From Congzhengia minquanensis (GTDB lineage Bacteria; Bacillota; Clostridia; UBA1381; UBA9506), in assembly GCF_014384785.1 (NCBI RefSeq), contig NZ_JACRSU010000005.1:62001-126000 (forward strand): 64,000 nucleotides of DNA. The letters are read 5' to 3'. The notes beneath the pieces are model-generated. The model did not search any database, had not been told where the DNA came from, and was given only the letters and a program-made list of their open reading frames with translations. This document shows positions 26,511 through 34,952 of the stretch, piece by piece. The stretch's first letter is position 1. Every line of letters starts with the position of its first letter. A program made the translations under genes and the position numbers.

Positions 26511-27842
26511 TTATTTCTCTGCGCTGCACGCTTCTTGATACAATTTCAAATAAACCTCCCGGTCGCGTACGACACAGCCGGAAACTGTTCCCATCCGCAT
26601 CAGCTGGGTGCATTTACTGCAGGTGATACAGCATTTTTTGGGATCCATCTTTCGGTTTTTCTTTAAATCCGCAATAAACTGCGGATAGGCAAAGGCTGTT
26701 CTGCCAAAGCCTGCCATGGTGCACAGGCCGTTTTCTATTGCTCCTGCGGCAGCAAAGGGCGCAAGGTGGCGCAAGTATGAATATCCTGAGCTGACAACGG
26801 CCATTTTCGGATATGCCTTTTGAATCTGCCCGGCATAGGCGATTATTCTTGAAACGCCAACGAAAGGATGTTCATCAGGGATATAGCCTCCGCTGTCATA
26901 CGGCCTGTTTACATGTGGGTTTACATAGGGGTTTCCCGCAGTGATGTTTATGATATTTACGCCCAGCTGATTGTGCAGAATTCCCACAAGCTGCACGGCC
27001 TCGTCTGCACAAACCTTTGTGCCCTCGCCCTCTTTTACACCAAACCCATAGGGGTAAGGGAAACCGTCATACACGCCCAGCCGAGATGTCACCATGAAAT
27101 TTCCTGTAACCGCCGCGTTTGCGTTTGCTATGCAGTTTCTAATAAATCTGGTGCGGTTTTCAAAACTGCCGCCATAGGCGCCAGGGCGGGAAAATGCAGA
27201 AAGCAGCTCGTTTGCCAGATATCCGTGGCAGCATTTTATGTCCACCCCGTCAAATCCGGCCATCTGCGCCAAATGTACCGCATATCCGAAACGCTCTTCT
27301 AACTTTTTTAAAGCATCATCTGAAATGATGCAATCATGATTCAGCAGATGTTCCTTTTCAAAAACCGGGTTATGGTATGCAATCACCGGGGCGGGGCTGC
27401 CGCCGGGTTTCGACTGCCGGCCAGAGTGTGTGGCCTGCAGAATTACCATAGGTTCAAACCCGTTTTGCTTCATGCAGATTTCCTTCACAGACTCTGTAAG
27501 CCGTTTAAAGGAGTCCGCCGTTTTGCCGCAGATGTAAAGCTGCCGCGGATTCGCCCTGCCTTCGGCTGCAACAGAAACGGCTTCCATCCAAATAAGGGCC
27601 GCCCCGCTTTCGGCAAACCTGTGATATCGCCGCTTTGTCAGTTCGCCCGGTTCGCCTGCGGCCGTTCCGTCGCACCCCTCCATGGGCTGAATAACAAATC
27701 TGTTTTTCAGCTCCCAACTGCCCGTTTTCACCTTTTCAAACAAAATATCTGTATTCTCCTGTGCATAAAACGGAAGGGAATATTCATCAAATTTTGCTTT
27801 CAGTTCCTTTAAACTTGAATAATGAAATGGTTCATATTTCAA
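26511..27842 (-). CDS. old yellow enzyme-family NADH:flavin oxidoreductase with Fe-S motif
   Basis: A 443-residue FMN TIM barrel related to 2,4-dienoyl-CoA reductase and other enoate reductases. LKNRFVIQPMEGCDG opens the barrel, and the region near residue 210 carries GVDIKCCHGYLANELLSAFS, the OYE substrate/FMN segment. CCITCSKCTQLMRMG and a later Cys form the [4Fe-4S] motif. The C-terminal FAD/NAD domain of the long enoate reductases is missing, so electrons must come from another protein. Start: TTG 27842 behind TTTGGAG is preferred; a TTG at 27869 is possible. First gene of the operon divergent from araC. Confidence 0.85.
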   Translation of the reverse strand: MKYEPFHYSSLKELKAKFDEYSLPFYAQENTDILFEKVKTGSWELKNRFVIQPMEGCDGTAAGEPGELTKRRYHRFAESGAALIWMEAVSVAAEGRANPRQLYICGKTADSFKRLTESVKEICMKQNGFEPMVILQATHSGRQSKPGGSPAPVIAYHNPVFEKEHLLNHDCIISDDALKKLEERFGYAVHLAQMAGFDGVDIKCCHGYLANELLSAFSRPGAYGGSFENRTRFIRNCIANANAAVTGNFMVTSRLGVYDGFPYPYGFGVKEGEGTKVCADEAVQLVGILHNQLGVNIINITAGNPYVNPHVNRPYDSGGYIPDEHPFVGVSRIIAYAGQIQKAYPKMAVVSSGYSYLRHLAPFAAAGAIENGLCTMAGFGRTAFAYPQFIADLKKNRKMDPKKCCITCSKCTQLMRMGTVSGCVVRDREVYLKLYQEACSAEK

Positions 27843-27976
27843 CTTGCGTTCACTCCAAACAGTTGACAAGTTTTATCTTTGATGCTATAATCATAGCACA
27901 TCAAATTTAGAAGTGCAATCATATATTTTGCTTAAAATTCAGTAAAATTTGCTTTTTTTGAAAGGATTGTTTTATA

Positions 27977-28777
27977 ATGCAAAACATTGTGATATCCTCC
28001 TACTTTGACGATACCGTCAGCTACCACAAGGAAATTCACTTTCATAACGAATATGAGCTGATTTGCGTTTTGGACGGCGCTGCACAAGTTACGATTAACG
28101 GCATGGAATATACGGTGAGTAAAAACAACCTTATTTTTATCAGCAACTTGGAACAACATTCCGTGAAGCAGCTGCATCCATCATATAAGCGGTTTTGCGT
28201 AACCCTTCATGTTCCGACCACCGATGCCTGTTTGCAGGACGCCCGCCTGCTGTCTATTTTAAAAAACCATCCTCAAAATTTTGTTCATGTTTTTGATATT
28301 ACCCCATTTCAAAACGCCGCAGTCCGCATTTTTCAAAACATCATTTCTTATAACACCGGCGATGAATATGCAAACGATTTGGTGCTCGCCTGCATTATGG
28401 AGCTTTTGGCACTCATACGAAAGCACAACCCGGAGCGTTTTGCCGGTTCGCACTCTCCCGCAGAAGATAAAATTTTTAAAATTCAGCAGTTTATCGACCA
28501 GTACTTTTATGAAGATATTAAAATTGACGCTTTGAGCAAAGAATTTTTCATCAGCAATTTTTATCTTTCTCATAAATTTAAAGCGCTCACCGGCTTAAGC
28601 CCCAAACAATATTTAATTTCAGTCCGGCTAAAACAGGCCTCGCTTATGCTGTTAAACACAGATTTGCCGGTTTCACAAATCGCTGAAAAGGCCGGTTTTT
28701 CCAATCACAGCAATTTTATTAAAAGTTTTAAAAGCGTTTATCAATTACTGCCAAAAGATTTCCGCTTAAATAAATAA
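27977..28777 (+). CDS. AraC-family transcriptional regulator
   Basis: A 266-residue regulator with an N-terminal cupin sensor (HFHNEYELICVLDGAAQVTI, about residues 22-41) and a C-terminal double helix-turn-helix. LSKEFFISNFYLSHKFKALT and LPVSQIAEKAGFSNHSNFIK are the two DNA-binding segments. It is divergent from the six-gene catabolic cluster, with 107-134 bp between start codons, which is the classic setting of a pathway-specific activator. AAGGA lies before the ATG. The inducer is unknown. Confidence 0.9.
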   Translation: MQNIVISSYFDDTVSYHKEIHFHNEYELICVLDGAAQVTINGMEYTVSKNNLIFISNLEQHSVKQLHPSYKRFCVTLHVPTTDACLQDARLLSILKNHPQNFVHVFDITPFQNAAVRIFQNIISYNTGDEYANDLVLACIMELLALIRKHNPERFAGSHSPAEDKIFKIQQFIDQYFYEDIKIDALSKEFFISNFYLSHKFKALTGLSPKQYLISVRLKQASLMLLNTDLPVSQIAEKAGFSNHSNFIKSFKSVYQLLPKDFRLNK

Positions 28778-28783
28778 AGCACA

Positions 28784-28809
28784 GGGCGCAGGCAAAATTG
28801 CCTGCGCCC
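28784..28809. terminator. hairpin between convergent genes
   Basis: A 12-bp perfect GC-rich stem (28784-28795 with 28798-28809) with a 2-nt core loop. The minus-strand side is followed by a T-rich tract, so it mainly ends the GntR-ABC operon; the plus-strand side has a weaker T-run. Confidence 0.7.
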
Positions 28810-28839
28810 CATGCCTTTTGGATGGAGTGCATTTTTTAT

Positions 28840-29652
28840 TTATTGCAGGTTCAGCCTGCGTTTTAAGAAATATTTTGTAATAAAGAAATATGCCGTGAGA
28901 TAGGCAATTTCTAATACTAATATCGCCAAAATAGCCGGCTGGGGACGGTATAGCTCACTGAGGGAATAGGATCCCGCAAGGGCGTAGAAGTATGCTCCGC
29001 CTGCCAGTAAAAACGAATTGATGATTTGGCTGACGATGTAAAATCCCAGAAATACCGCAACCGATGATACCACCTTGTGGGAATTCATAGAATGTCCCAC
29101 ACTCATGGAGGCGTAAATCATCATGTTAGAGCCAAACGTGCTAATGAGCATGATTACCAAAATTTCCACTGCGTATAGCCAGAAAACACCGCCCATTTGG
29201 CTTAATATCTCGCGAAATGCGTCAATCACAGAACCAAAAATCTCTACGAAAGACACGTTGGCTCCCACCATTGTGAACGAAAATCCTGCAAACACTGCCA
29301 CAATGAGGCTGATAATCTGGTAAAGCACTGCGACTATCGCCTTTGCAGCAATATTTTGCCAGGTAGAAACCGGCAGAGTGTTCATTAAATATCCCTCTTC
29401 GCCCAAAAGGTTCTTTTTAAACCGCAGAATGGAAATAACCAAGCTCAGACAAAGGGCCGCAAAAATCAGCCCGAAGAACAGGATAATGGAAACCATTGTG
29501 AGAACGGTCATAATCGTATTATCCCAGTTCATGTCTGGCGCCGTTCTTAAAAACAGCGATGAAATAATGCCCATCACCAGCACAGCGCCGTAAATGGGAA
29601 GCAGCATTCTGCCGCTGGCCTTTAATTCATATTTTAATAATTTCCCTAACAT
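28840..29652 (-). CDS. ABC-2-type membrane protein
   Basis: A 270-residue integral membrane protein with about six hydrophobic segments (for example YGAVLVMGIISSLFL near residue 20 and ISLIVAVFAGFSFTMVG in the middle). Its context, directly after and overlapping the ATPase gene by 7 nt under a GntR regulator, marks it as the permease of a YtrA-type exporter. The substrate is unknown; relatives respond to cell-wall antibiotics. No ATPase motif is present. Confidence 0.8.
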   Translation of the reverse strand: MLGKLLKYELKASGRMLLPIYGAVLVMGIISSLFLRTAPDMNWDNTIMTVLTMVSIILFFGLIFAALCLSLVISILRFKKNLLGEEGYLMNTLPVSTWQNIAAKAIVAVLYQIISLIVAVFAGFSFTMVGANVSFVEIFGSVIDAFREILSQMGGVFWLYAVEILVIMLISTFGSNMMIYASMSVGHSMNSHKVVSSVAVFLGFYIVSQIINSFLLAGGAYFYALAGSYSLSELYRPQPAILAILVLEIAYLTAYFFITKYFLKRRLNLQ

Positions 29653-30347
29653 TTGAATACCTCCCGGAATAAAGTGTCCACACTTTTTCCCTGCTCGTCG
29701 CGGATATGGTCCACCATGTCCTGCAGCACAATTTCGCCTTTGTTGATGAACAGCACCTCGTCTAAAACCTTTTCCACATCAGAAATCAGGTGGGTGGAAA
29801 TCACCACAGTGGAGTTTTCGGAATAATTGGATATGATGGTGTTTAAAATATAGTCCCGGGTTGCAGGGTCAACGCCGCCCATGGGTTCGTCCAGCAGATA
29901 CAGGTCTGCCTCGCGGCTCATCACCAAAATGAGCTGAACCTTTTCTTTTGTGCCCTTTGACAGCGTTTTCAATCGAAGCGATTCGTCGATGTTTAAATTT
30001 CTCAGCATGGTATATGCTTTGTCTGCATTAAAGTTGTCGTAAAAATCCTTATAAAATGCAATCAGCTCTGAAACCCGCATCCACTCCGGCAGGCAAACAC
30101 AGTCTGAAAGATAAGACACCGCCTTTTTGCTCTCAATGCCCACCCGATTTCCGTTTATCAGCAGCTGTCCGCTGGTTGGGGTAAGCAGTCCGTTTGCAAT
30201 TTTAATCAGCGTTGTTTTTCCGCTTCCGTTGGGACCTAAAAGCCCCACAATGCGCCCCCGCTTTAACTGAAAATCCAGGTTTTGAAGCGCCGGATATTGC
30301 CCATAAAACTTGCTTAAATTATTGCAGCTTAAAATAATATCACTCAT
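29646..30347 (-). CDS. ABC transporter ATP-binding protein
   Basis: A 233-residue ABC ATPase. It has Walker A GLLGPNGSGKTTLIKI, Walker B LYLLDEPMGGVDP and the switch His in STHLISD. The signature motif is degenerate (LSKGTKEK instead of LSGGQ), as in many drug and bacteriocin exporters. The ATG at 30347 follows AGGAGAGG; upstream in-frame starts lie inside the GntR gene. It overlaps the regulator by 8 nt and the permease by 7 nt, giving a tightly coupled three-gene operon. Confidence 0.92.
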   Translation of the reverse strand: MSDIILSCNNLSKFYGQYPALQNLDFQLKRGRIVGLLGPNGSGKTTLIKIANGLLTPTSGQLLINGNRVGIESKKAVSYLSDCVCLPEWMRVSELIAFYKDFYDNFNADKAYTMLRNLNIDESLRLKTLSKGTKEKVQLILVMSREADLYLLDEPMGGVDPATRDYILNTIISNYSENSTVVISTHLISDVEKVLDEVLFINKGEIVLQDMVDHIRDEQGKSVDTLFREVFKC

Positions 30348-30717
30348 GTATTTCCTCTCCTTTATCATATTTTTCAATCAACGAGATTGTTTGCGTCTTG
30401 TCGTAACCGATTTTTTTCATGTTCTGCAAAAAAACCTGAATGCTTTCTTCTGCCAGTTCCTGTTTTACCTTTAAAATCATGGCGTTATCCTCCGTTATAA
30501 ATCTTCCGCTTGTTCTGTTGGCATGCATAAGGCCAATGCGTTCCAGCTCGGAAAGGGCCTTCTGCATGGTATTTGGATTCACCTCGGCATCTGCCGCCAG
30601 CTCACGGACAGAGGCAAGCTTCGACCCAGCCGCAATTTCCCCGGACACGATAAACAGCTTTATTTGTTCTACAATCTGTGTATAGATTGGCCTGTCATTG
30701 TTAAATTCCCAGTTCAT
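30340..30717 (-). CDS. GntR-family (YtrA-type) repressor
   Basis: A 125-residue regulator. The winged helix (PIYTQIVEQIKLFIVSGEI, SVRELAADAEVNPNTMQKAL, GRFITED) takes up residues about 10-75. The short helical tail is typical of the YtrA subfamily, which has no ligand-binding domain and controls ABC exporters. A perfect palindrome just downstream of its own -10 box is the probable binding site. Confidence 0.9.
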   Translation of the reverse strand: MNWEFNNDRPIYTQIVEQIKLFIVSGEIAAGSKLASVRELAADAEVNPNTMQKALSELERIGLMHANRTSGRFITEDNAMILKVKQELAEESIQVFLQNMKKIGYDKTQTISLIEKYDKGEEIHE

Positions 30718-30742
30718 GGTATCACCTCCTGTTTTGTACTTC

Positions 30743-30791
30743 TGTATTAATTGCTTAATACAATAATACTATAATACAATTTGTTTGTCAA
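30743..30791 (-). promoter_or_regulatory. promoter and operator of the GntR-ABC operon
   Basis: On the minus strand TTGACA (30791-30786) and TATTAT (30768-30763) are 17 bp apart. Directly downstream is the palindrome TGTATTAA-TTGC-TTAATACA (30743-30762), with perfect 8-bp arms, covering the transcription start. A GntR dimer bound there would block initiation, so the operon is likely autorepressed. Confidence 0.75.
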
Positions 30792-30808
30792 GTACTTTTT
30801 TAAAAAAA

Positions 30809-30832
30809 AGCGCAGATTTTTACATCTGCGCT
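30809..30832 (-). terminator. terminator downstream of the GH27 operon
   Basis: A 9-bp stem (30809-30817 with 30824-30832), a 6-nt loop and A/T tracts on both sides. It lies at the stop codon of the 63-residue Cys protein and can serve the minus strand. Confidence 0.75.
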
Positions 30833-30836
30833 TTTT

Positions 30837-31028
30837 CTATGAAAACAGGGTGCAGCCCATTTCCTTGAACTGCCTTATTTTTTCTTCCAATCCTTGTTTG
30901 CTGACTTGATAATAGGAGGCCAGACAGTCGATGCACAGAAAAGACTGTGCGCCGCGGTTCACCATTTTTTTATGCAGGCCAATTTCATCTCGCGTAAGCT
31001 CCCGGCCGCATTTTAAGCACCCACTCAT
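30837..31028 (-). CDS. small Cys-rich, probably zinc-binding protein
   Basis: A 63-residue protein. GCLKCGREL and FLCIDCLASYY give two Cys-x2-Cys pairs about 25 residues apart, as in a zinc ribbon. The remaining helix (SKQGLEEKIRQFKEMGC) is basic and amphipathic. The ATG overlaps the alpha-galactosidase stop codon (ATGA), so translation is coupled. No family is recognised with certainty; a role as a small regulator or adaptor is only a guess. Confidence 0.65.
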   Translation of the reverse strand: MSGCLKCGRELTRDEIGLHKKMVNRGAQSFLCIDCLASYYQVSKQGLEEKIRQFKEMGCTLFS

Positions 31029-32161
31029 CGCGCGGCAAACTCCGCCGTGAACACTCGGCAGCCGTGAGCCGGCACATTGCAGGAAAATGCATCCTGATCA
31101 ATTACGCCAATATGCTCCCCGGTGATAGCATCGGTAAAATCAAGGGTTACGCCGGTATAAAACGGAATACCCGCTTCATGCAGGCTAAAGGCCGGATGCA
31201 TCTCCGTGTCGTGGCCGTTAAAAAATGCAATAGCAAAACGGTTGTTTGCAAGGTGCTTAATGTAAACCCTGTCGTTGTCCCAAATGGCATTGGAATGTAC
31301 CATATAGGGCGGCCTTGCCTCCTCGTCCTGATCAATAGCGATAAGCCGTTGGTTTTTCAGAAGTTTTTCGCTGAAAGAATTCATATTCCGAATGTCGCCG
31401 CCCATCATCAGCGGGGCCCCGGCCATGCACCAGTATGCAAAATGCGCCTCATATTCCGTGTCTGAGCAGCCGCTGTCAATTCCCACATTGCCCTTTCCAT
31501 ACATGCCGACAATGAGCATATCCGGGTCGTTAAAACACCCGGGGGCAGACATGCTCCAGTTGTCCTCCTGACTTAAAATAATATCGGAAAACGATTTGTA
31601 AGAGTCGAAAATGTCGCCAGTGGAGCGATACATATGCACGCCCACAGAGCGCATCCAGTTCCATGGCTCCCCATGTCCCCAGTTGCAGGCGGAAAACAAA
31701 ATTTCCCTGCCGGAGGCCTTTAGGGCCATGCTCATAGTTAAATACGCATTTTGTGCATTTCCCGATTTGGGGAAATAACAAAAATCATATTTTAAAAAGT
31801 CCACGCCCCAGTCTGCAAAGGTTTTTGCGTCTGCATATTCATGTCCATAGCTGCCGGGGTATCCGCCGCAGGTTTTCATTCCTGCGCAGGAATACATTCC
31901 AAACTTTAAGCCCTTGCTATGGACATAATCTGCCACATATTTCATGCCGCGGGGAAATTTCTCCGGGTCGGCAATGAGCTTTCCATCCCGGCTCCGTTCC
32001 TTTAAAGACCAGCAGTCGTCAATTACCACATATTCATAACCTGCATCTTTGTAGCCTTTTTCCACCATTGTGTCTGCAATTTCCAGCACAATGTCTTCGT
32101 TAATGTTATGTCCGAAGGTGTTCCATGAATTCCAGCCCATGGGCGGTGTTTTTGCCAACAT
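31025..32161 (-). CDS. GH27 alpha-galactosidase
   Basis: A 378-residue glycoside hydrolase that removes terminal alpha-galactosyl residues. PPMGWNSWNTFG and YVVIDDCW open the barrel. FLKYDFCY holds the nucleophile Asp (about D126), and NDPDMLIVG holds the acid/base Asp. The C-terminal beta-sandwich ends at VPAHGCRVF. No signal peptide is present, so it acts inside the cell on imported oligosaccharides. The ATG at 32161 is preferred (AGGGAGAG 6 nt upstream) over ATG 32167. No transporter gene is adjacent. Confidence 0.9.
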   Translation of the reverse strand: MLAKTPPMGWNSWNTFGHNINEDIVLEIADTMVEKGYKDAGYEYVVIDDCWSLKERSRDGKLIADPEKFPRGMKYVADYVHSKGLKFGMYSCAGMKTCGGYPGSYGHEYADAKTFADWGVDFLKYDFCYFPKSGNAQNAYLTMSMALKASGREILFSACNWGHGEPWNWMRSVGVHMYRSTGDIFDSYKSFSDIILSQEDNWSMSAPGCFNDPDMLIVGMYGKGNVGIDSGCSDTEYEAHFAYWCMAGAPLMMGGDIRNMNSFSEKLLKNQRLIAIDQDEEARPPYMVHSNAIWDNDRVYIKHLANNRFAIAFFNGHDTEMHPAFSLHEAGIPFYTGVTLDFTDAITGEHIGVIDQDAFSCNVPAHGCRVFTAEFAAR

Positions 32162-32291
32162 ATTCATCTCTCCCTATATCGTTTATTGTAAGGACAGTAT
32201 ATTACAGTTTCCTATTATATAAAATGGAAGAATGTTGATTAAACATGTCAAAATGTTGCTTTTTTGCCTTTGACTCCAAATTAAGAGGGAA

Positions 32292-32359
32292 TTTGTCGAA
32301 AAGTTTCTTCTATTCGCTGTCAAATATTTACAATTTTTTCAAATTAAATGGTATATAAT
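32292..32359 (+). promoter_or_regulatory. Spo0A-dependent spoIIE promoter
   Basis: TTTGTCGAAAA at 32292-32302 is a near-perfect 0A box, and a weaker half-match (TGTCAAAT) starts at 32318. A -35-like TTTACA (32327-32332) and a perfect TATAAT (32354-32359) are 21 bp apart. That abnormal spacing is the hallmark of the spoIIE and spoIIG promoters of Bacillus subtilis, which use sigma-A only with phosphorylated Spo0A. Confidence 0.75.
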
Positions 32360-32392
32360 GGAAATAAATTTACATTTGGAGGCATACATAAG

Positions 32393-34738
32393 ATGAAAAA
32401 TGAACTGAACACTTATACCCGGCCGGGGACGCTCTTTCGAAACACCGGTATCGGCGAGGTTTTTTCCAAGCTCGACAAAATGGAAATAATTGAAAACGTG
32501 TTTTTGCTGCTTCTATGCAGAATATGCTTTATGGGATATTTAGTATCCCCCTTTGGAGCGGCTTATTTTGCGGCGGTGTTTTTAAAACGCAGGCGCCCGG
32601 CCTATGTGTTGTGTGCGGTGATTGGTATCCTTTCTGTGGGATATACCACATTTTCATTTAAATATGGCGGTACAATTTTAATTATTGCCGCAATTAGCGC
32701 CATTTTTTCCAAAGAGCTTTCCGGCAAAAAAATATTTCCCGCGCTTATCTGTTCCGGCGCGCTGTTCATTAACGGCATGATTTATGTGATAGCCGAAGGA
32801 TTTTTCGCCTACGACACGCTGCTGCTTTTAGCAGAGTGCGGCGGGGCCTGCCTCTCTTATTTTGCTTTTGACAAGGCGGCGCTGTTAGTACGCACCAGTC
32901 CCAGGCGGCGGATCTTCGAGTCGGCAGAAACCATTAGCCTGGTAATTCTTTGCGGCACTGTGGTTTTGAGCGTGGCCCTGATTGATAACATGCTTCCGTT
33001 TGCCCATGTTTTAGCGATTACCGTAATTTTAGCGCTGAGCGTTTCCTGCGGTTTTTCTGTTTCCTGTCCTGCCGGCGTTGTGTTTGGCCTGTGTTTGGGA
33101 ATTGCCAGCGTTTATCCGCCGCAAACCGTTTGCATTTACTGTTTGTCTGCCCTGGCCTCAGGCTTTGTCAAACGGTATGGCAAATTTGGAGCGGCGGCGG
33201 CTTTTGCCGTTACCAGCTTTGCCGCCACCATGCTCATGTGCCCGGAATCCAACGGAATTATAACCGTATCTTATGTGGCCCTTGCAACGCTGATTTTGTT
33301 ATTCATTCCCGACAAGTTTTTAAACCGGTTTGGCGCTTTGGCTATTAAGGCAAAAGAGGAAGCAGCTGCCGGCGACCGCATTCGCAATGCGGTGGAAACA
33401 AAAATGACCCAGACCATAAACTCCATCGACTCTGTCAGCGTGGTGTTCCGCGATGTGCTGGATTCTCTGCTGGAGCAAAACGGCGAAACGCACGGGGTAA
33501 TTTTCGACAACACCGCCGACACAGTTTGCAAAAAGTGCACTCTATGCAAGTTTTGCTGGAACAAAAACCGGGACGATACCCTGTCTTATATGAACGCAAT
33601 GTATAAAACAATGGAACGGAAAAATTCCATTAGCAAGCACGACGTGCCTCAGGAATTTTCAGACATGTGCATCCGGTGTGAACCGTTTGTATCGGAACTG
33701 AACAAAAACTATGAGGCCTATAAGATTACCCGCATGTGGGCAGGCAGGGTAATGGAAAGCAAGCGGTTGGTGGCGGAACAGTTTAACAACATTTCTATGA
33801 TTTTAAAAAACATGAAGACAAGCCTTGCCGAGCAGATGAACTGTGAGCCGGAGCTGGAGCATAAAATTGCCACGGCCTTAGACCGGCGCGGAATTTCAGC
33901 AAACAAAATTAATGTAAGCGCCGGCGACGGATTCACCGTTACCATGGACAAAGTGAGCTGCGGGCGGAACTTAGTTTGCTCAACAACGGTGGCCGCCGCC
34001 GTGTCGGAGGTGTTGGAGGTTCCTATGCTGCGTGAAAACCGGGAATGCAGCGACGACGTGTGCCATTTAAAATTTTCCCAGCAGACCAGGTTTGTAACCG
34101 ACATTGCCGTTGCCTCGGCCACACGGGATAAATCCAGCGGCAGCGGAGACGTTGCCCTATCCTTTCCCTGCGGGAACGGAAAAACCGCGGTTATTTTGTC
34201 TGACGGAATGGGAAGCGGCGAAAAGGCCCACTTTCAAAGCTCCATTACCGCACAGCTTGCTAAAAATCTGCTTTCAGCCGGATTTGACAAAGAAACCTGC
34301 GTAAGGCTCATCAACAACATTCTAATGATGAACGCTGACCGCGACACCTTTGCCACCATTGATTTGTGCATTGTAAATTTATACACCGGTTCCATGGAGT
34401 TCGTAAAAACCGGTGCGGCAAACTCCTATATTAAAACCGCCTCCGGCAACGAAACGGTTTATGCCTCGTCTCTTCCTGCCGGTTTGGTGCAGGGACTTGA
34501 GCCCGACTATGACATGCGGTATATGAAATCGGGGGATTATCTCATCATGGCGTCAGACGGCATAACAGACGTTTTAGACAGCCCCGACCACAACGAAATC
34601 TTTGATATTGCAGAAGGCTTTACCGGCAGTGCAAAGGTTTTGGCGGACAACATTTTAAACGCCGCCCTGTCATACACCGACGGGATCGCATATGATGATA
34701 TGACGGTTGCTGTTTGCGCAGTTTCAGAAAATATGTAA
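32393..34738 (+). CDS. spoIIE: stage II sporulation protein E
   Basis: A 781-residue membrane-bound PP2C-type phosphatase that dephosphorylates SpoIIAA and so activates sigma-F in the forespore. Residues about 35-310 contain roughly ten hydrophobic segments. A central Cys-containing oligomerisation region follows (CKKCTLCKFCWNKN). The PP2C domain spans about 570-780, with ILSDGMGSGEKAHFQSS, TFATIDLCIVNL and ASDGITDVLD as metal-site motifs. The ATG at 32393 has GGAGG 10 nt upstream. Its presence is strong evidence that the host makes endospores. Confidence 0.95.
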   Translation: MKNELNTYTRPGTLFRNTGIGEVFSKLDKMEIIENVFLLLLCRICFMGYLVSPFGAAYFAAVFLKRRRPAYVLCAVIGILSVGYTTFSFKYGGTILIIAAISAIFSKELSGKKIFPALICSGALFINGMIYVIAEGFFAYDTLLLLAECGGACLSYFAFDKAALLVRTSPRRRIFESAETISLVILCGTVVLSVALIDNMLPFAHVLAITVILALSVSCGFSVSCPAGVVFGLCLGIASVYPPQTVCIYCLSALASGFVKRYGKFGAAAAFAVTSFAATMLMCPESNGIITVSYVALATLILLFIPDKFLNRFGALAIKAKEEAAAGDRIRNAVETKMTQTINSIDSVSVVFRDVLDSLLEQNGETHGVIFDNTADTVCKKCTLCKFCWNKNRDDTLSYMNAMYKTMERKNSISKHDVPQEFSDMCIRCEPFVSELNKNYEAYKITRMWAGRVMESKRLVAEQFNNISMILKNMKTSLAEQMNCEPELEHKIATALDRRGISANKINVSAGDGFTVTMDKVSCGRNLVCSTTVAAAVSEVLEVPMLRENRECSDDVCHLKFSQQTRFVTDIAVASATRDKSSGSGDVALSFPCGNGKTAVILSDGMGSGEKAHFQSSITAQLAKNLLSAGFDKETCVRLINNILMMNADRDTFATIDLCIVNLYTGSMEFVKTGAANSYIKTASGNETVYASSLPAGLVQGLEPDYDMRYMKSGDYLIMASDGITDVLDSPDHNEIFDIAEGFTGSAKVLADNILNAALSYTDGIAYDDMTVAVCAVSENM

Positions 34739-34805
34739 AAAAAACAATAACACTTTTTCCTCCGCTTCATATAATGTAGTAAAGAAAGTGAAGGAGGCAC
34801 GGCAG

Positions 34806-34952
34806 ATGCGTTTAAAGTATAAAATTTGGGCGTTGGTTTGCGGTGCGTTCTGTTTGGGAATTTTCGCAGGTCTTCTGCTCCCTCCGTTTTGGTTGGTGGT
34901 TATCGAAGGCATCATGCTCATTTTCATTGCATTTTGCAAGATTTGTGGTTAG
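34806..34952 (+). CDS. 48-residue membrane protein downstream of spoIIE
   Basis: A basic start (MRLKYK) is followed by two short hydrophobic helices (IWALVCGAFCLGIFAGLLL and WLVVIEGIMLIFIAF) joined by a PP turn, and the end CKICG. AAGGAGG lies about 9 nt before the ATG, and it starts 67 nt after spoIIE, so it is probably real. A CATATAAT element at 34768-34775 resembles the -10 box of mother-cell sigma factors, but no matching -35 was found. I do not recognise a family. Its place between spoIIE and a spoVM-like gene suggests a sporulation role. Confidence 0.65.
   Translation: MRLKYKIWALVCGAFCLGIFAGLLLPPFWLVVIEGIMLIFIAFCKICG

Noticed and set aside
21212..28777. Claim that the cluster is an equol or puerarin pathway
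   Set aside because: Only the enzyme families match. The small DgpB partner was not found and family membership does not fix the substrate, so it is kept as a hypothesis only.
32168..32291. Possible structured RNA between the alpha-galactosidase and spoIIE genes
   Set aside because: Only short, weak AT-rich complementarities were seen, with no stable hairpin or conserved motif.
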